DNA of 64,000 nucleotides from Parvibaculum sp040216885 (GCA_040216885.1 JAVJOG010000008.1:372001-436000); one strand, 5' to 3'; shown: positions 1 to 8,920, numbered from the stretch's first letter. Program-made: numbers and translations. Notes: generated by a model from the sequence alone, not told the origin.

Positions 1-49
1 GGGGCGGATGGACGGCATAAAACAAGGCCCAGCGATGAAATCATTGATG

Positions 50-136
50 TTATACGCAGATTGCGGAATGCGTATAAAAATATGTTGACAAACGACTCCG
101 AAGGTAATGTTATACTCAATCTGCAGAAAGAGTATA
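50..136 (+). promoter_or_regulatory. Promoter with two operator-like inverted repeats
   Basis: Two related inverted repeats lie just before the first gene. The first is TTATACGCA (50-58) with TGCGTATAA (69-77). The second is TATACTC (111-117) with GAGTATA (130-136). Both have TTATAC at the left edge and their centres are 60 bp apart, close to six helical turns. A consensus -35 TTGACA (85-90) sits between them. A -10-like TATACT (111-116, 20 bp spacer) or an offset TGTTAT (108-113, 17 bp spacer) overlaps the left arm of the second repeat. A repressor bound at both sites would block this promoter. No regulator gene is visible in the window; it may lie upstream. Confidence 0.55.
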
Positions 137-139
137 GCA

Positions 140-1513
140 ATGTCGTCCAAGATTCCCATGGCAATGCATACGGCTTACGCCGACCTCGTCGACCGCTGTG
201 CAGCGGCGGCGTTCGAGGACGCTTTTGCCGGGGACGGAACTTTCGTCGCCAAAACGGTGCGGGGACGGAAGTACTGGTATTTCCAGGAATCGACATCCGA
301 AGGCCGACGACAAAAATACGTCGGCCCCGAAACAGAAGATCTGCTTGAGCAGATCGCAAGGCATAGAAATGCGCAGGACGACACTCGCGACCGTCAGTCG
401 CTCGTGTCGATGCTTGTCCGGTCGGCCTATTTGCCTCGCCCGCAGGCGAAGATGGGGCAAGTTATTCAGGCCCTCGCAGAAGCTGGCGTGTTTCGATTGC
501 GCGCGGTCTTGATAGGGACGACCGCGTACCAAACCTATGCTGCGATGCTCGGCGTCCGGCTACCGGCGGCGTCCATACAGACCGGCGATATCGACATTGC
601 ACAGCATCGCACGATCTCGGTCGCCACCGAAGACAAGACGCCGCCCGCCCTGTCCGTTCTCCAGGAGGTAGATCCGAGCTTCCGCGCCGTACCGCATTTC
701 GATCCAACACGCTCAACATCGTATATCGCGGATGGAGGCGTGCGCGTCGATTTCCTGACACCCAACAGAGGAGGGGACAGCGACGAACCAGAGCCCCTTC
801 CGGCACTCGGGACTGACGCGGCGCCCTTGCGATTTCTCGACTATCTGATTCATGAACCGCAGCACGCCGTTGTGCTGCACGGTCCCGGAATCTATGTCAC
901 CGTACCGTCCCCTGAACGTTACGCCCTGCACAAGCTGATCTTCACGCAAAGGCGGAACGACAGGAGTGAAAAGGGTCCGAAGAACATCGTGCAAGCGGAG
1001 AGCCTGCTTTCCGTACTGGTCGAGGACAGACCTTATGAACTGTCGGCAGCGTGGGCGGATGCCGTAAAACGCGGAAAGACATGGAAACGGCATCTTGCGC
1101 AAGGCCTCGCGCAAGTATCCGCCGGCACCAGAGACCGATTGCTGCAAACTGTCGGTGAAATGCGTTCATTCCTGCCCGGTCTCGATCTTAAATTTGCGGC
1201 ATCGCCAGCAAGATACGACCCAAATCGGGATGTCGTCTTCTTCTACGGTATTGCGGGAGGCGAAAGACATCGCTGCGCAATCTCGACCGAAGCGATTGAA
1301 GATCATTTCCTGGACCACGAAGAGGAATCCGGTTCCGACTTTGGAGACATAGAGGTCAACAAGAAGCGTGTACTGGAATCTTTTCGAAAAAACCGAAGCA
1401 GAATCGAAGCCCTGCTACGCGAGAAATTTCTGCTCTCTCCAGTCGAATCGACTGGGGAAACGCTTCTGAAATCGGCCGACATTCAGGTGCTTGAGAAACG
1501 ATCGAAGAGGTAG
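140..1513 (+). CDS. Nucleotidyltransferase-fold protein (GSU2403-like)
   Basis: A 457-aa protein with a polymerase-beta-type nucleotidyltransferase core. A GT-x-AY motif is at residues 126-130, a D-I-D pair at D150/D152, and a third acidic residue in VRVDF at D204. This order matches the GSU2403-type family with an NTase fold, whose substrate is unknown. Related folds occur in toxin modules such as AbiEii, but that link is inference. The start at 140 is chosen because a GAAAGAG-type ribosome site lies 7-8 nt upstream; an ATG at 107 falls before the second operator half-site. Composition is less GC-rich than the neighbours, suggesting an accessory gene. It converges on ubiD with a 4-nt gap. 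Confidence 0.7.
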   Translation: MSSKIPMAMHTAYADLVDRCAAAAFEDAFAGDGTFVAKTVRGRKYWYFQESTSEGRRQKYVGPETEDLLEQIARHRNAQDDTRDRQSLVSMLVRSAYLPRPQAKMGQVIQALAEAGVFRLRAVLIGTTAYQTYAAMLGVRLPAASIQTGDIDIAQHRTISVATEDKTPPALSVLQEVDPSFRAVPHFDPTRSTSYIADGGVRVDFLTPNRGGDSDEPEPLPALGTDAAPLRFLDYLIHEPQHAVVLHGPGIYVTVPSPERYALHKLIFTQRRNDRSEKGPKNIVQAESLLSVLVEDRPYELSAAWADAVKRGKTWKRHLAQGLAQVSAGTRDRLLQTVGEMRSFLPGLDLKFAASPARYDPNRDVVFFYGIAGGERHRCAISTEAIEDHFLDHEEESGSDFGDIEVNKKRVLESFRKNRSRIEALLREKFLLSPVESTGETLLKSADIQVLEKRSKR

Positions 1514-1517
1514 ACTT

Positions 1518-3059
1518 TCACTTCCAGATCGGTTTGCCGGTGCCGGGGAGGCCGAGGCTCGACCATTTTTTTGTCACCGCCTCAATTACCTCTTCGTCCA
1601 TGCGGATCTGGCGGCCCCATTCGCGCTTCGTTTCGGGCGGCCATTTGTTGGTGGCATCGAGGCCGATCTTGCCGCCGAGGCCGCTTTCGGGCGAGGCGAA
1701 GTCGAGATAGTCGATCGGCGTATTCTCGATCAGCGTCACGTCGCGCACCGGGTCCATCCGTGTGCTGATCGCCCACATGACATCCTTCCAGTCGCGTGCA
1801 TCGATGTCGTCGTCGACCACGATCACCCATTTCGTGTACATGAACTGGCGCAGATAGGACCAGGCGCCCATCATCACGCGCTTGGCGTGGCCCGGATAGG
1901 CCTTCTTCATCGAGATGACCGCGATGCGGTAGGAGCAGCCTTCAGGCGGCAGCCAGAAATCGACGATCTCGGGGAATTGCTGCTGGAGGAGCGGAATGAA
2001 GACTTCGTTGAGCGCTTCGCCCAGCACCGAAGGCTCGTCCGGCGGGCGGCCGGTGAAGGTCGAGAGATAGATCGGGTCTTTCCGCATCGTGATCGCGCTG
2101 ACGGTGAAGACCGGAAACTTCTCGACCGAGTTGTAGTAGCCGGTGTGGTCGCCGTAAGGGCCCTCGTCCTCGTAGTCCTCCAGCGAGACATGGCCTTCGA
2201 TGACGATTTCGGCTTCGGCCGGCACTTTCAGCGGCACGGTCTTGCAATCCACCAGCTCGACCTTCCGGCCGCGCAACAGCCCCGCGAACTGATATTCCGA
2301 AAGCGTGTCGGGGACCGGCGTGACGGCGGCGAGGATGGTGCCCGGATCGGCGCCGATGACGCAGGCGGCCGGCAGGGGCTCGCGCTTTTCGGCTTTCCAG
2401 CGCGCGTGATGCTGCGCGCCGCCGCGATGGGCGAGCCAGCGCATGATCGTCCTGTCGCGCCCCAGCACCTGCATCCGGTAGATGCCGAGATTGAAATCGT
2501 CTTCCTTCGTGCCTTTCGGCCCCTTGGTGACGACAAGCGGCCAGGTGATGAGCGGCGCCGGTTCGCCGGGCCAGCAGGTCTGGATCGGCAGATCGTGGAG
2601 ATTGATGTCGTTGCCCTTCAGCACGACCTCCTGGCAGGGCGCCGCGGACAGCGTCTTCGGCTTCATCGCCATCACGGTTTTCAAGAGCGGCAGCATCTCG
2701 AAGGCTTCGCGGAAGCCGCCCGGCGGCTCCGGCTGGCGCAGGAAGGCCAGCGCCTCGCCGACCTCGCGCAGGTCCTTTGCGTGGCGGCGCTCGACGACCC
2801 CCCCTCCTTTGAAATTCATCGTCACCGCCTGCGCCACGCGCTCCACGGTGCCGAAGAGATTGACCAGCACCGGCATCGGTGAGGTCCGCCCGTCGGCCAT
2901 CTGCGCCCGTTCGAAGAGAACGGCCGGGCCCTGCTCGGCCAGCAGCCGGGTCTGGATCTCGGTCATTTCGAGGACGGTCGAAACGGGTTCCGCCACACGG
3001 GCCAGGTCGCCCGAGGCGTCGAGTTTCGAGAGGAATTCGCGCAACGAGGCGTAGGACAT
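1518..3059 (-). CDS. ubiD: UbiD family decarboxylase
   Basis: A 513-aa prenylated-FMN decarboxylase, the usual length for 4-hydroxy-3-polyprenylbenzoate decarboxylase, which removes the carboxyl group in ubiquinone synthesis. The UbiD signature around EGPYGDHTGYYN is present, as is the conserved LPIQTCWPGE segment and the GIYRMQV region that lines the flavin and metal site. It would need the prenyltransferase UbiX, which is not in this window; ubiA, which makes its likely substrate, is at 18251-19168. Other UbiD relatives act on aromatic acids, but similarity over the whole length favours the ubiquinone role. It is divergent from the gene at 3221 and shares a 161-bp intergenic region with it. 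Confidence 0.88.
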   Translation of the reverse strand: MSYASLREFLSKLDASGDLARVAEPVSTVLEMTEIQTRLLAEQGPAVLFERAQMADGRTSPMPVLVNLFGTVERVAQAVTMNFKGGGVVERRHAKDLREVGEALAFLRQPEPPGGFREAFEMLPLLKTVMAMKPKTLSAAPCQEVVLKGNDINLHDLPIQTCWPGEPAPLITWPLVVTKGPKGTKEDDFNLGIYRMQVLGRDRTIMRWLAHRGGAQHHARWKAEKREPLPAACVIGADPGTILAAVTPVPDTLSEYQFAGLLRGRKVELVDCKTVPLKVPAEAEIVIEGHVSLEDYEDEGPYGDHTGYYNSVEKFPVFTVSAITMRKDPIYLSTFTGRPPDEPSVLGEALNEVFIPLLQQQFPEIVDFWLPPEGCSYRIAVISMKKAYPGHAKRVMMGAWSYLRQFMYTKWVIVVDDDIDARDWKDVMWAISTRMDPVRDVTLIENTPIDYLDFASPESGLGGKIGLDATNKWPPETKREWGRQIRMDEEVIEAVTKKWSSLGLPGTGKPIWK

Positions 3060-3220
3060 CGGTTTTCCGGGCTTTCTGGCGGTTTTCCGGGGCCTGGGGC
3101 CTCCGGGCGCGCAGAATGCCGCATTCCCGCATTCCTGCCAAATTGACCCGATCCGTTAACAGGGCGCCAACCGTTCCGCGCTTAGGCTCGATACCGGAAG
3201 CCAAGGCAGGAGTGAGTTGT

Positions 3221-3823
3221 TTGACCACGGACGGACCAGCGCCCCGGCGACAGGCCCCGCGCATCTGGCGCGGCGGCGAGATCGACGCCGACCCTTTTCA
3301 CCTGCCCCAATATGCCGCCATTCCGGCGGCGGAACTGGTGCAGCGCGCCTTCGGTTTCATTCGCTATGCGACGGTCTATGCCGATGCGGTGACGGTCAAC
3401 GATTCCTCGCCCATTCTCGGTGTATTCGAGTGGTCGGAGAAAATCGCGGCCTATAGCGGCGTCGCGCTGCGCGTCGTCGCGCGCGACCGGCACAATGTCG
3501 AGAAGACGCTGCTGGTCGAACTGACCCACGCCACGAACGCGAAACGCAACATCGTCGTCCATGCCTCGCATGACGGGCTCGATGCGCCGGCACGCTGGCG
3601 CTCATGGGGCCGCGTGCTTCGCCTGCCGCTGCTGGTCGAGGATCGCGAAGGCATGCTTCATCCGGCCGAACGCAAGCTCGGGGCGCTGCATGTCGGCGAG
3701 CCGCAGCCGCATGCCGGCGCCAATCCGCTCTCGGCGCGCCGCCCGCTCAGCTTCGGCCAGTCCGGGCAGCCGCGGAGCTGGGGCGAACGGCTCGTCGTCG
3801 GGGCGCGTCCGCCGGCCTATTGA
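3221..3823 (+). CDS. DUF6101-like conserved protein
   Basis: A 200-aa soluble protein with no signal peptide or membrane segment. The core reads like the alphaproteobacterial DUF6101 family: an acidic-aromatic N-terminus, a segment around AYSGVALRVVARD, and a His/Asn-rich middle. No function is known. The start is taken as TTG at 3221 because AGGAG (3208-3212) is 8 nt upstream; an in-frame GTG at 3212 overlaps that ribosome site and is less likely. The basic C-terminal 40 residues look disordered. It ends 3 nt before the stop of the convergent enoyl-CoA hydratase. Confidence 0.6.
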   Translation: MTTDGPAPRRQAPRIWRGGEIDADPFHLPQYAAIPAAELVQRAFGFIRYATVYADAVTVNDSSPILGVFEWSEKIAAYSGVALRVVARDRHNVEKTLLVELTHATNAKRNIVVHASHDGLDAPARWRSWGRVLRLPLLVEDREGMLHPAERKLGALHVGEPQPHAGANPLSARRPLSFGQSGQPRSWGERLVVGARPPAY

Positions 3824-3826
3824 GCT

Positions 3827-4615
3827 TCAACCGAATTTCGAAAAATCCGGTGCGCGCTTGTCGAAGAAGGCGCTGATCGCTTCCTTCACTTCGTCGGAAC
3901 GAAGCTGGGCGCCGAAGACGCGGGCCTCGGCCTCGCGCGCCTCGCCGACGCGCGGGCGATCATTATCCTTCAACAGCGCCTTGGTCGCGCGCACCGCATT
4001 GGGCGCCTTCGCGGCCAGCGCCTTGGCGCGGGCAAGCGCCTCGACGGTCAACTCATTGTCCGGAAACACATCGGCGACAAGGCCGATGGCTTCTGCCTTC
4101 TCCGCGCCGATCTTCTTGCCGGTCAGGAAAAGGTCGGCCGCCTTCTGAATGCCGATCTGACGTTGCAGCAGGAAGCTCGAGCCCGCTTCCGGCACGAGGC
4201 CGAGATTGACGAACGGCATCTGGAAAGTCGCGCTGGCGCCCGCATAAACAAGATCGCAGTGAAGCAGCATGGTAACGCCGACGCCGACGGCGAGCCCGTT
4301 GACCGCCGCCACGCCCGGCTTTTCGGCATTGGCGAGGTTTTCGAGGAAGCGCGTCACATGCGGCTTTTCCTTCGGCTGTTCGTCCACCGGCGTCGTGCCC
4401 GCCTTGGCGAAGTCGGCGAGATCGTTGCCCGCCGTGAAGGAGTCGCCGGTGCCGGTGTAATAGGTGACGCGAATTTTCGGATCGGCATCCGCCGTCTCGA
4501 TCGCGTCGGCCAGTACCTTGTACATCTCCGCCGTCAGTGCGTTCTTCTTGTCCGGGCGGTTGATGGTGACGATCTGGACACCGTCTTCGATGGTCACGAG
4601 CACATGATCGGTCAT
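3827..4615 (-). CDS. Enoyl-CoA hydratase/isomerase family protein
   Basis: A 262-aa crotonase-fold protein, the usual family length. It begins with a typical VTIEDGVQIVTINRPDKKNAL segment. The oxyanion-hole region AGNDLADF and the conserved loop GVAAVNGLAVGVGVTMLLHCDLVYA are present. The second acidic catalytic position is in the NLGLVPEAGSS segment, which keeps one Glu as in hydratase/isomerase proteins. It likely hydrates or isomerises enoyl-CoA in beta-oxidation. The start at 4615 has GAAGGA 8 nt upstream. The 143 bp before it separate it from the methyltransferase at 4759-5409, so it may have its own promoter. Confidence 0.85.
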   Translation of the reverse strand: MTDHVLVTIEDGVQIVTINRPDKKNALTAEMYKVLADAIETADADPKIRVTYYTGTGDSFTAGNDLADFAKAGTTPVDEQPKEKPHVTRFLENLANAEKPGVAAVNGLAVGVGVTMLLHCDLVYAGASATFQMPFVNLGLVPEAGSSFLLQRQIGIQKAADLFLTGKKIGAEKAEAIGLVADVFPDNELTVEALARAKALAAKAPNAVRATKALLKDNDRPRVGEAREAEARVFGAQLRSDEVKEAISAFFDKRAPDFSKFG

Positions 4616-4758
4616 CGGGCGATCCTTCGATTGAACGTTGCAACTAGGCCGGTAAGTTCTTTTTCGGAATTTATGGCCTCGCGCCGGGCTGTGCAAAGCC
4701 AATCCATGCAAAGTGCTGTGCGCCGAACAGGGGTCCGCTGCACGCATCTGAACAGCGC

Positions 4759-5409
4759 TCAGCCGGGCAGGACGCGCCAGACGCTGGTGTTGCGGACATC
4801 GGTGTCTTCCAGTTCCCGCGTCGTTCTGACCGCATAGGAGACCAGTTTTTCGAGGCCCGATTTCGGCAGATAGGTGCGGCCCGGATCGCCGATCAGCACC
4901 GCCGTACCCTCGCCCGCCAGCTTGCGCAGCCAGATTTCGATGCGCGCGGCAAGCGGGCCCTCGTAGCACATGTCGCCGACAAGGATGATGTCCCAGCCGC
5001 GATTTTCGACACCGGCGAGATCCTCGGTCGTCACGGTGACAGCGACGCCGTTCGTTTCGGCATTGAGCGCAATCGCGGCGACCGCAAAAGCGTCGATGTC
5101 GGCGGCAAGCGCTGCGGCGCCACCCGCCTTCATCGCGGCAATCGCGATCAGGCCCGAACCCGAACCGAAATCGAGAACGCGCCGCCCACGGACGATTTCC
5201 GGATTGTCGAGAATGTAGCGCGACAGCGCCTGCCCGCCGGCCCAGGCAAAGGCCCAGAAAGGCGGCGGCAGGCCCGACTTCTCGAGTTCTTCCTCCGTCA
5301 TCTGCCAGATCGGCACGATCTCGCTGGCGAGATGCAGCCTGATTTCGGGGATCAGCGGCGGCTCGTGGAGCGCGGTGTTTTCGCGGATGAATTCGGCCGC
5401 GCCGCTCAT
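4759..5409 (-). CDS. ETF-beta lysine methyltransferase homologue (METTL20 type)
   Basis: A 216-aa class I SAM-dependent methyltransferase. The SAM-binding motif VLDFGSGSG is at residues 78-86. The segment FWAFAWAGGQALSRYILDNP precedes it, followed by GDMCYE, VLIGDPGR and a C-terminal TSVWRV. This set is that of METTL20 (ETFB-KMT) and its bacterial orthologues, which methylate lysines in the recognition loop of electron-transfer flavoprotein beta and tune electron flow from acyl-CoA dehydrogenases. Annotation pipelines often call it PrmA-like or 'methyltransferase'. Its ATG overlaps the ribF stop by 4 nt, so the two are translationally coupled: FAD supply and modification of a FAD-protein partner. 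Confidence 0.75.
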   Translation of the reverse strand: MSGAAEFIRENTALHEPPLIPEIRLHLASEIVPIWQMTEEELEKSGLPPPFWAFAWAGGQALSRYILDNPEIVRGRRVLDFGSGSGLIAIAAMKAGGAAALAADIDAFAVAAIALNAETNGVAVTVTTEDLAGVENRGWDIILVGDMCYEGPLAARIEIWLRKLAGEGTAVLIGDPGRTYLPKSGLEKLVSYAVRTTRELEDTDVRNTSVWRVLPG

Positions 5410-6356
5410 GCGCCGGCGGGAAGTGCCGCGAGAGCGGCGCGGGCCTTCTCGCCGTCTTTCGCGATCTGCGCCTTCAGGCTTTCGAGGCCGTCGAACTTCC
5501 GTTCGGGACGCAGATATTCGATGAACGAGACAGCCGCATGGGCGCCGTAGATGTCGCCGTCGAAATCGAAGATATGTGCTTCCAGCAGCACATCCTTCTT
5601 GTCGAAGGTCGGACGCCGGCCGACATTCGCGACGCCGTCATAGCTGCCCTTGTGCGGCCCGTCCTCTATTTCGACCTTCACCGCATAGACGCCGAGCGCC
5701 GGCTCGACATGATCCTCGAGCGGCAGGTTGGCGGTCGGAAAGCCGATGGTGCGGCCGCGTTGATCGCCCTGTTGAATATGCGTCTCGACCGTCCACCAAT
5801 GGCCGAGCAGCTTCGCCGCGCCGCGCGGGTCGCCCTGCGCCAGAAGTTCGCGGATTCGGGTGGAGGAATAAGCCTCGCCGTCACCGCGCACTTCCTCGAC
5901 GATCGAGACGCCGAGGCCTTCCATCCCGCCCATATAGGAGAGCGCCGCCGCGTCGCCGCCGCGGCCCTTGCCGAAGCGAAAATCGTAACCGGCGACGACA
6001 TGAACGGCGCGCAGGCCTTCGACCAGCACGTCGAGCACGAATTCCGGTGCGAGCTTCTGCGACATGCGTGCATCGAAAGGCAGCGCCGCCAGAATGTCGA
6101 CGCCGAGCTTTTCGAGAAGCCGCGCCTTGGCGCGAAAAGGGGTCAGCCGGAAGAAGGGGCGGTCGGGGAAGAAGAATTGCTGCGGATGCGGCTCGAAGAC
6201 GAGAACACCAAGCGGCACGCCAAGTTCGTCCGCCACCCGCGCCGCCTCGCCGATCACCTTTCGGTGGCCGAGATGCACGCCGTCGAAATTGCCGAGCGCG
6301 TAGACGCCGCCTTGCAGGCCGGGCGGCACTTGCTCGTAATGGCGGATAATCTGCAT
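5406..6356 (-). CDS. ribF: Bifunctional riboflavin kinase / FAD synthetase
   Basis: A 316-aa RibF. The N-terminal nucleotidyltransferase domain has the GNFDGVHLGHR motif (about residues 22-32) and the ST-R-I-R-E element near residue 160. The C-terminal riboflavin kinase domain begins at about residue 185 with GRTIGFPTANL, whose PTAN is the kinase signature, and contains GVANVGRRPTF. It phosphorylates riboflavin to FMN and adenylates FMN to FAD. The start at ATG 6356 leaves only a few residues before the conserved domain. It overlaps the next gene's start by 4 nt and lies downstream of a HAD-protein gene on the same strand. Confidence 0.93.
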   Translation of the reverse strand: MQIIRHYEQVPPGLQGGVYALGNFDGVHLGHRKVIGEAARVADELGVPLGVLVFEPHPQQFFFPDRPFFRLTPFRAKARLLEKLGVDILAALPFDARMSQKLAPEFVLDVLVEGLRAVHVVAGYDFRFGKGRGGDAAALSYMGGMEGLGVSIVEEVRGDGEAYSSTRIRELLAQGDPRGAAKLLGHWWTVETHIQQGDQRGRTIGFPTANLPLEDHVEPALGVYAVKVEIEDGPHKGSYDGVANVGRRPTFDKKDVLLEAHIFDFDGDIYGAHAAVSFIEYLRPERKFDGLESLKAQIAKDGEKARAALAALPAGA

Positions 6357-6454
6357 CTCAGGGGGTCGGGCTCCGGGGGCATGAGGTTCGGGCAAAGTTG
6401 ATGGCGGATCGCTCCCCATGCGTCAAGTGCACGGGATGGCAAGCCTCTTGTGCA

Positions 6455-7318
6455 TTACCAGACAAGGCGCGGCATGGCGCCGATCGCCGTCACGCCCGCC
6501 CGCGCCAGCACGGCGGACACACGTGGACCCTCCGGCGCTTCGGGCGAAGGCCCGCAATCGGCGGCGGCGATGCCGCCGGTGATGAAAAGCGCGTCGATCC
6601 CGGCGTCGTTGGCACCCATGATGTCGGTCATCGGGCCGTCGCCGACGGCCAGAATCCGCGCATCGGCGACCGGCGCGGCGGCAATTTCGGCCAGACGGTG
6701 GCGTGCCACTTCGTAGATTGGCCGATGCGGCTTGCCGAAATAGACGACCTCGCCGCCCAGTTCTTCGTAAAGCGCCGCCAGCGCGCCGGCGCAATAGATG
6801 TGCTTGTCGCCGCGCTCGACGACAATGTCGGGATTGGCGCAGATCAGCGGCAACTTGCGCGCGACGAGATTTTCGAATTGCGTGCGATAATCCTCCGGCC
6901 CTTCCGTTTCGTCGTCGAACGGACCCGTCACCAGAACGAATTCGCCATCCGCTTCGGCGACACGCGCAACACCCGTTCCGTCGAAGAGGTTCACGTCGCG
7001 ATCCGGTCCGATGTAGTAGCACGCCGCGCCCAGCGTCTTGCTCGCCAGATAGGTGCGCGCCGCGTCGCCCGAGGTCAGTATCCCGTCATAGACGCCGTGC
7101 GGAATGCCCAGGCGTTCGAACATCTGCGGCAGCGCGGTCGAGGGACGCGGCGCGTTGGAGAGCAGCAGCACATGCCCGCCCTTCGCCTGGAAATTCGACA
7201 GCGCCTCGGCAACGCCCGGATAGGCCTCGCGTCCATTGTGCAGTACGCCCCAGACGTCGCAGAGCAGCGCGTCGTATTTGTCGGCGATGACGGATAGACC
7301 GGAAATCAGCAACGGCAT
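6455..7318 (-). CDS. HAD-superfamily hydrolase, TIGR01459 class
   Basis: A 287-aa protein of the HAD class IIA (NagD-like) type, matching the TIGR01459 subgroup common in alphaproteobacteria. The first motif is DVWGVLHNG (about residues 20-28): the nucleophile Asp is present but the usual second Asp of D-x-D is Trp, as in that subgroup. Motif II is in LLLSNAPRP, and the final acidic motif is AVGDGPMTDIMGAN. Substrate is unknown. The start at 7318 gives a protein beginning MPLLISGLS, which fits the family; a longer reading would run into the rsmD intergenic space. Same strand as rsmD (22-bp gap) and ribF. Confidence 0.8.
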   Translation of the reverse strand: MPLLISGLSVIADKYDALLCDVWGVLHNGREAYPGVAEALSNFQAKGGHVLLLSNAPRPSTALPQMFERLGIPHGVYDGILTSGDAARTYLASKTLGAACYYIGPDRDVNLFDGTGVARVAEADGEFVLVTGPFDDETEGPEDYRTQFENLVARKLPLICANPDIVVERGDKHIYCAGALAALYEELGGEVVYFGKPHRPIYEVARHRLAEIAAAPVADARILAVGDGPMTDIMGANDAGIDALFITGGIAAADCGPSPEAPEGPRVSAVLARAGVTAIGAMPRLVW

Positions 7319-7340
7319 GTTCCTTGGCAGTGAATGAATG

Positions 7341-7910
7341 TCAGGCTGGCGCCCGCATGAAGACAATTTCGGTGACGCCATAGCGGCGGCGGTCGAGCTC
7401 CTCGAAACCTTCAGGCGCTGCGAAATCGGAGGTCACAGCTTCTTCGACAACGCAAAGCGCATGTGGCGCGAGCCAGCCGCCGTCGCGCGCGGAGAGAAGT
7501 GCGGCCTCGCCGAGCTTGCGGCCATAGGGCGGATCGGCGAAGACCAGCGAGAAGGCGGGGCCGACGCTGCCGGGACGCGGCCCGAGCGAGGTCGCGTCGC
7601 GCTTGTAGAGCTTCGCGTGGCCGTTGAGGCCCAGATGATCGAGATTTTCGCGGATGGCGGCGCGGCTCTCGGCGTGGTCGTCGACGAACAATGTGAAGGA
7701 AACGCCGCGCGACAAGGCTTCGAGTCCGAGCGCGCCGGAGCCGGCAAAGAGGTCGAGCACGCGCGCGCCTTCAAGTTCGAAGCCGCCGAAATCGGCATGG
7801 GCCAGAATGTTGAACAATGCCTCGCGCTGGCGCTCGCCTGTCGGACGCACGCGGTCGCCTTTCGGCGCGGCGATGCTCCGGCCCTTATGGGCGCCGCCGA
7901 CGATCCGCAT
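7341..7910 (-). CDS. rsmD: 16S rRNA (guanine-966-N2)-methyltransferase
   Basis: A 189-aa RsmD, the family length. It opens with MRIVGGAHKGR, has the SAM motif VLDLFAGSGALGLEALSRG, and the N6/N2-methyltransferase catalytic motif DPPYG. It methylates G966 of 16S rRNA during small-subunit assembly. The start at 7910 lies inside the 3' end of rluB (26-bp overlap), so the two RNA-modification genes are coupled. Confidence 0.93.
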   Translation of the reverse strand: MRIVGGAHKGRSIAAPKGDRVRPTGERQREALFNILAHADFGGFELEGARVLDLFAGSGALGLEALSRGVSFTLFVDDHAESRAAIRENLDHLGLNGHAKLYKRDATSLGPRPGSVGPAFSLVFADPPYGRKLGEAALLSARDGGWLAPHALCVVEEAVTSDFAAPEGFEELDRRRYGVTEIVFMRAPA

Positions 7911-8841
7911 GGCGCCCCTTTCCCGTGCCGGATGCATCGGCCTTTTTCGTCCGGAAAGTCTTCAGCTTGGGCTTCGTGCCGCCGGGTTTTGCCGGCGGCT
8001 TGCCGTCAGCCTTTTTAGGTGTCCCGCCTGCGGGTTTCGCTGCGGGTCCACGCGGGGCCGGCGCTCCCGCGTGTGCAAACTTTTCCGCATGCACGCCGAG
8101 CTGGTCCATCAGTACGCGGTTCGGCACCTGCGCGACCTCGCCCTCGGCAAGATCGCCGACCTGGAAGGGTCCGAAGGAAAGCCGGATCAGGCGGTTGACC
8201 TTCAGCCCCAGCGCGCCGAGCACGCGCTTCACCTCGCGGTGCTTTCCCTCTTTCAAGCCGACCGTCAGCCAGACGTTCGAGCCCTGCACCTTGTCGAGTT
8301 TCGCTTCGACGGAGCCATAGCGCACGCCGTCGACGGTGATGCCGTCCTTCAGCTTGTCGAGCTCGGCCTGCTTGACTTCACCCCAAGCGCGCACGCGGTA
8401 GCGCCGCGTCCAGCCGGTGGCGGGAAGTTCGAGCAGCCGCGCCAGCTCGCCGTCATTGGTCAAGAGCAGCAGGCCTTCGGTGTTGATGTCGAGGCGGCCG
8501 ACCGAGACGACGCGCGGCATGCCGGCGGGCAGGCGCTCGAAAACGGTGGTGCGGCCTTCCGGGTCTTTCGCGGTCGTCACGAGGCCGGCGGGCTTGTGAT
8601 AGCGCCAGAGCCGCGTCGGTTCCTGCTTGGGGAGCGCCTTGCCGTCGACGACGATTGTTTCGCGGCCGGTGACGTTGAGGGCCGGGCTTTTCAGCACCTT
8701 GCCGTCGACCGTCACTTTGCCTTCGGCAATCAGTTGCTCGGCCTCGCGGCGCGAGCAGAGCCCGGCGCGCGCGATCACCTTGGCGATGCGTCCGCCGGCA
8801 GGCGGCGCTTTGGAGGCGGGCGTTTTGGGGCTGGCGTTCAT
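7885..8841 (-). CDS. rluB: Ribosomal large-subunit pseudouridine synthase (RluB/RsuA family)
   Basis: A 318-aa protein with an N-terminal S4 RNA-binding domain (about residues 17-65, IAKVIARAGLCSRREAEQLI) and a pseudouridine synthase domain. The catalytic Asp lies in VGRLDINTEGLLLLTNDG near residue 115. The last 60 or so residues are rich in Lys, Pro, Gly and Ala and probably disordered, a tail common in alphaproteobacterial RluB and able to bind RNA. The expected product is pseudouridine 2605 of 23S rRNA. It is divergent from tadA with 79 bp between starts. Confidence 0.88.
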   Translation of the reverse strand: MNASPKTPASKAPPAGGRIAKVIARAGLCSRREAEQLIAEGKVTVDGKVLKSPALNVTGRETIVVDGKALPKQEPTRLWRYHKPAGLVTTAKDPEGRTTVFERLPAGMPRVVSVGRLDINTEGLLLLTNDGELARLLELPATGWTRRYRVRAWGEVKQAELDKLKDGITVDGVRYGSVEAKLDKVQGSNVWLTVGLKEGKHREVKRVLGALGLKVNRLIRLSFGPFQVGDLAEGEVAQVPNRVLMDQLGVHAEKFAHAGAPAPRGPAAKPAGGTPKKADGKPPAKPGGTKPKLKTFRTKKADASGTGKGRHADRRRRP

Positions 8842-8920
8842 GGCCTCTCTTTATCAGGCGGCTTGCCGAACCGAAAGCCACCGCTTGACGGGGCCGCCGC
8901 CGCGCGGGCAGGGTCCGGCC

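Noticed and set aside
1..1513. A complete toxin-antitoxin pair at the window edge
   Set aside because: Only the nucleotidyltransferase-fold gene is visible; the sequence before it shows no antitoxin, so the pairing cannot be claimed.
1491..2882. Long plus-strand open frame opposite ubiD
   Set aside because: Arg/His-rich shadow of UbiD with no recognisable motifs.
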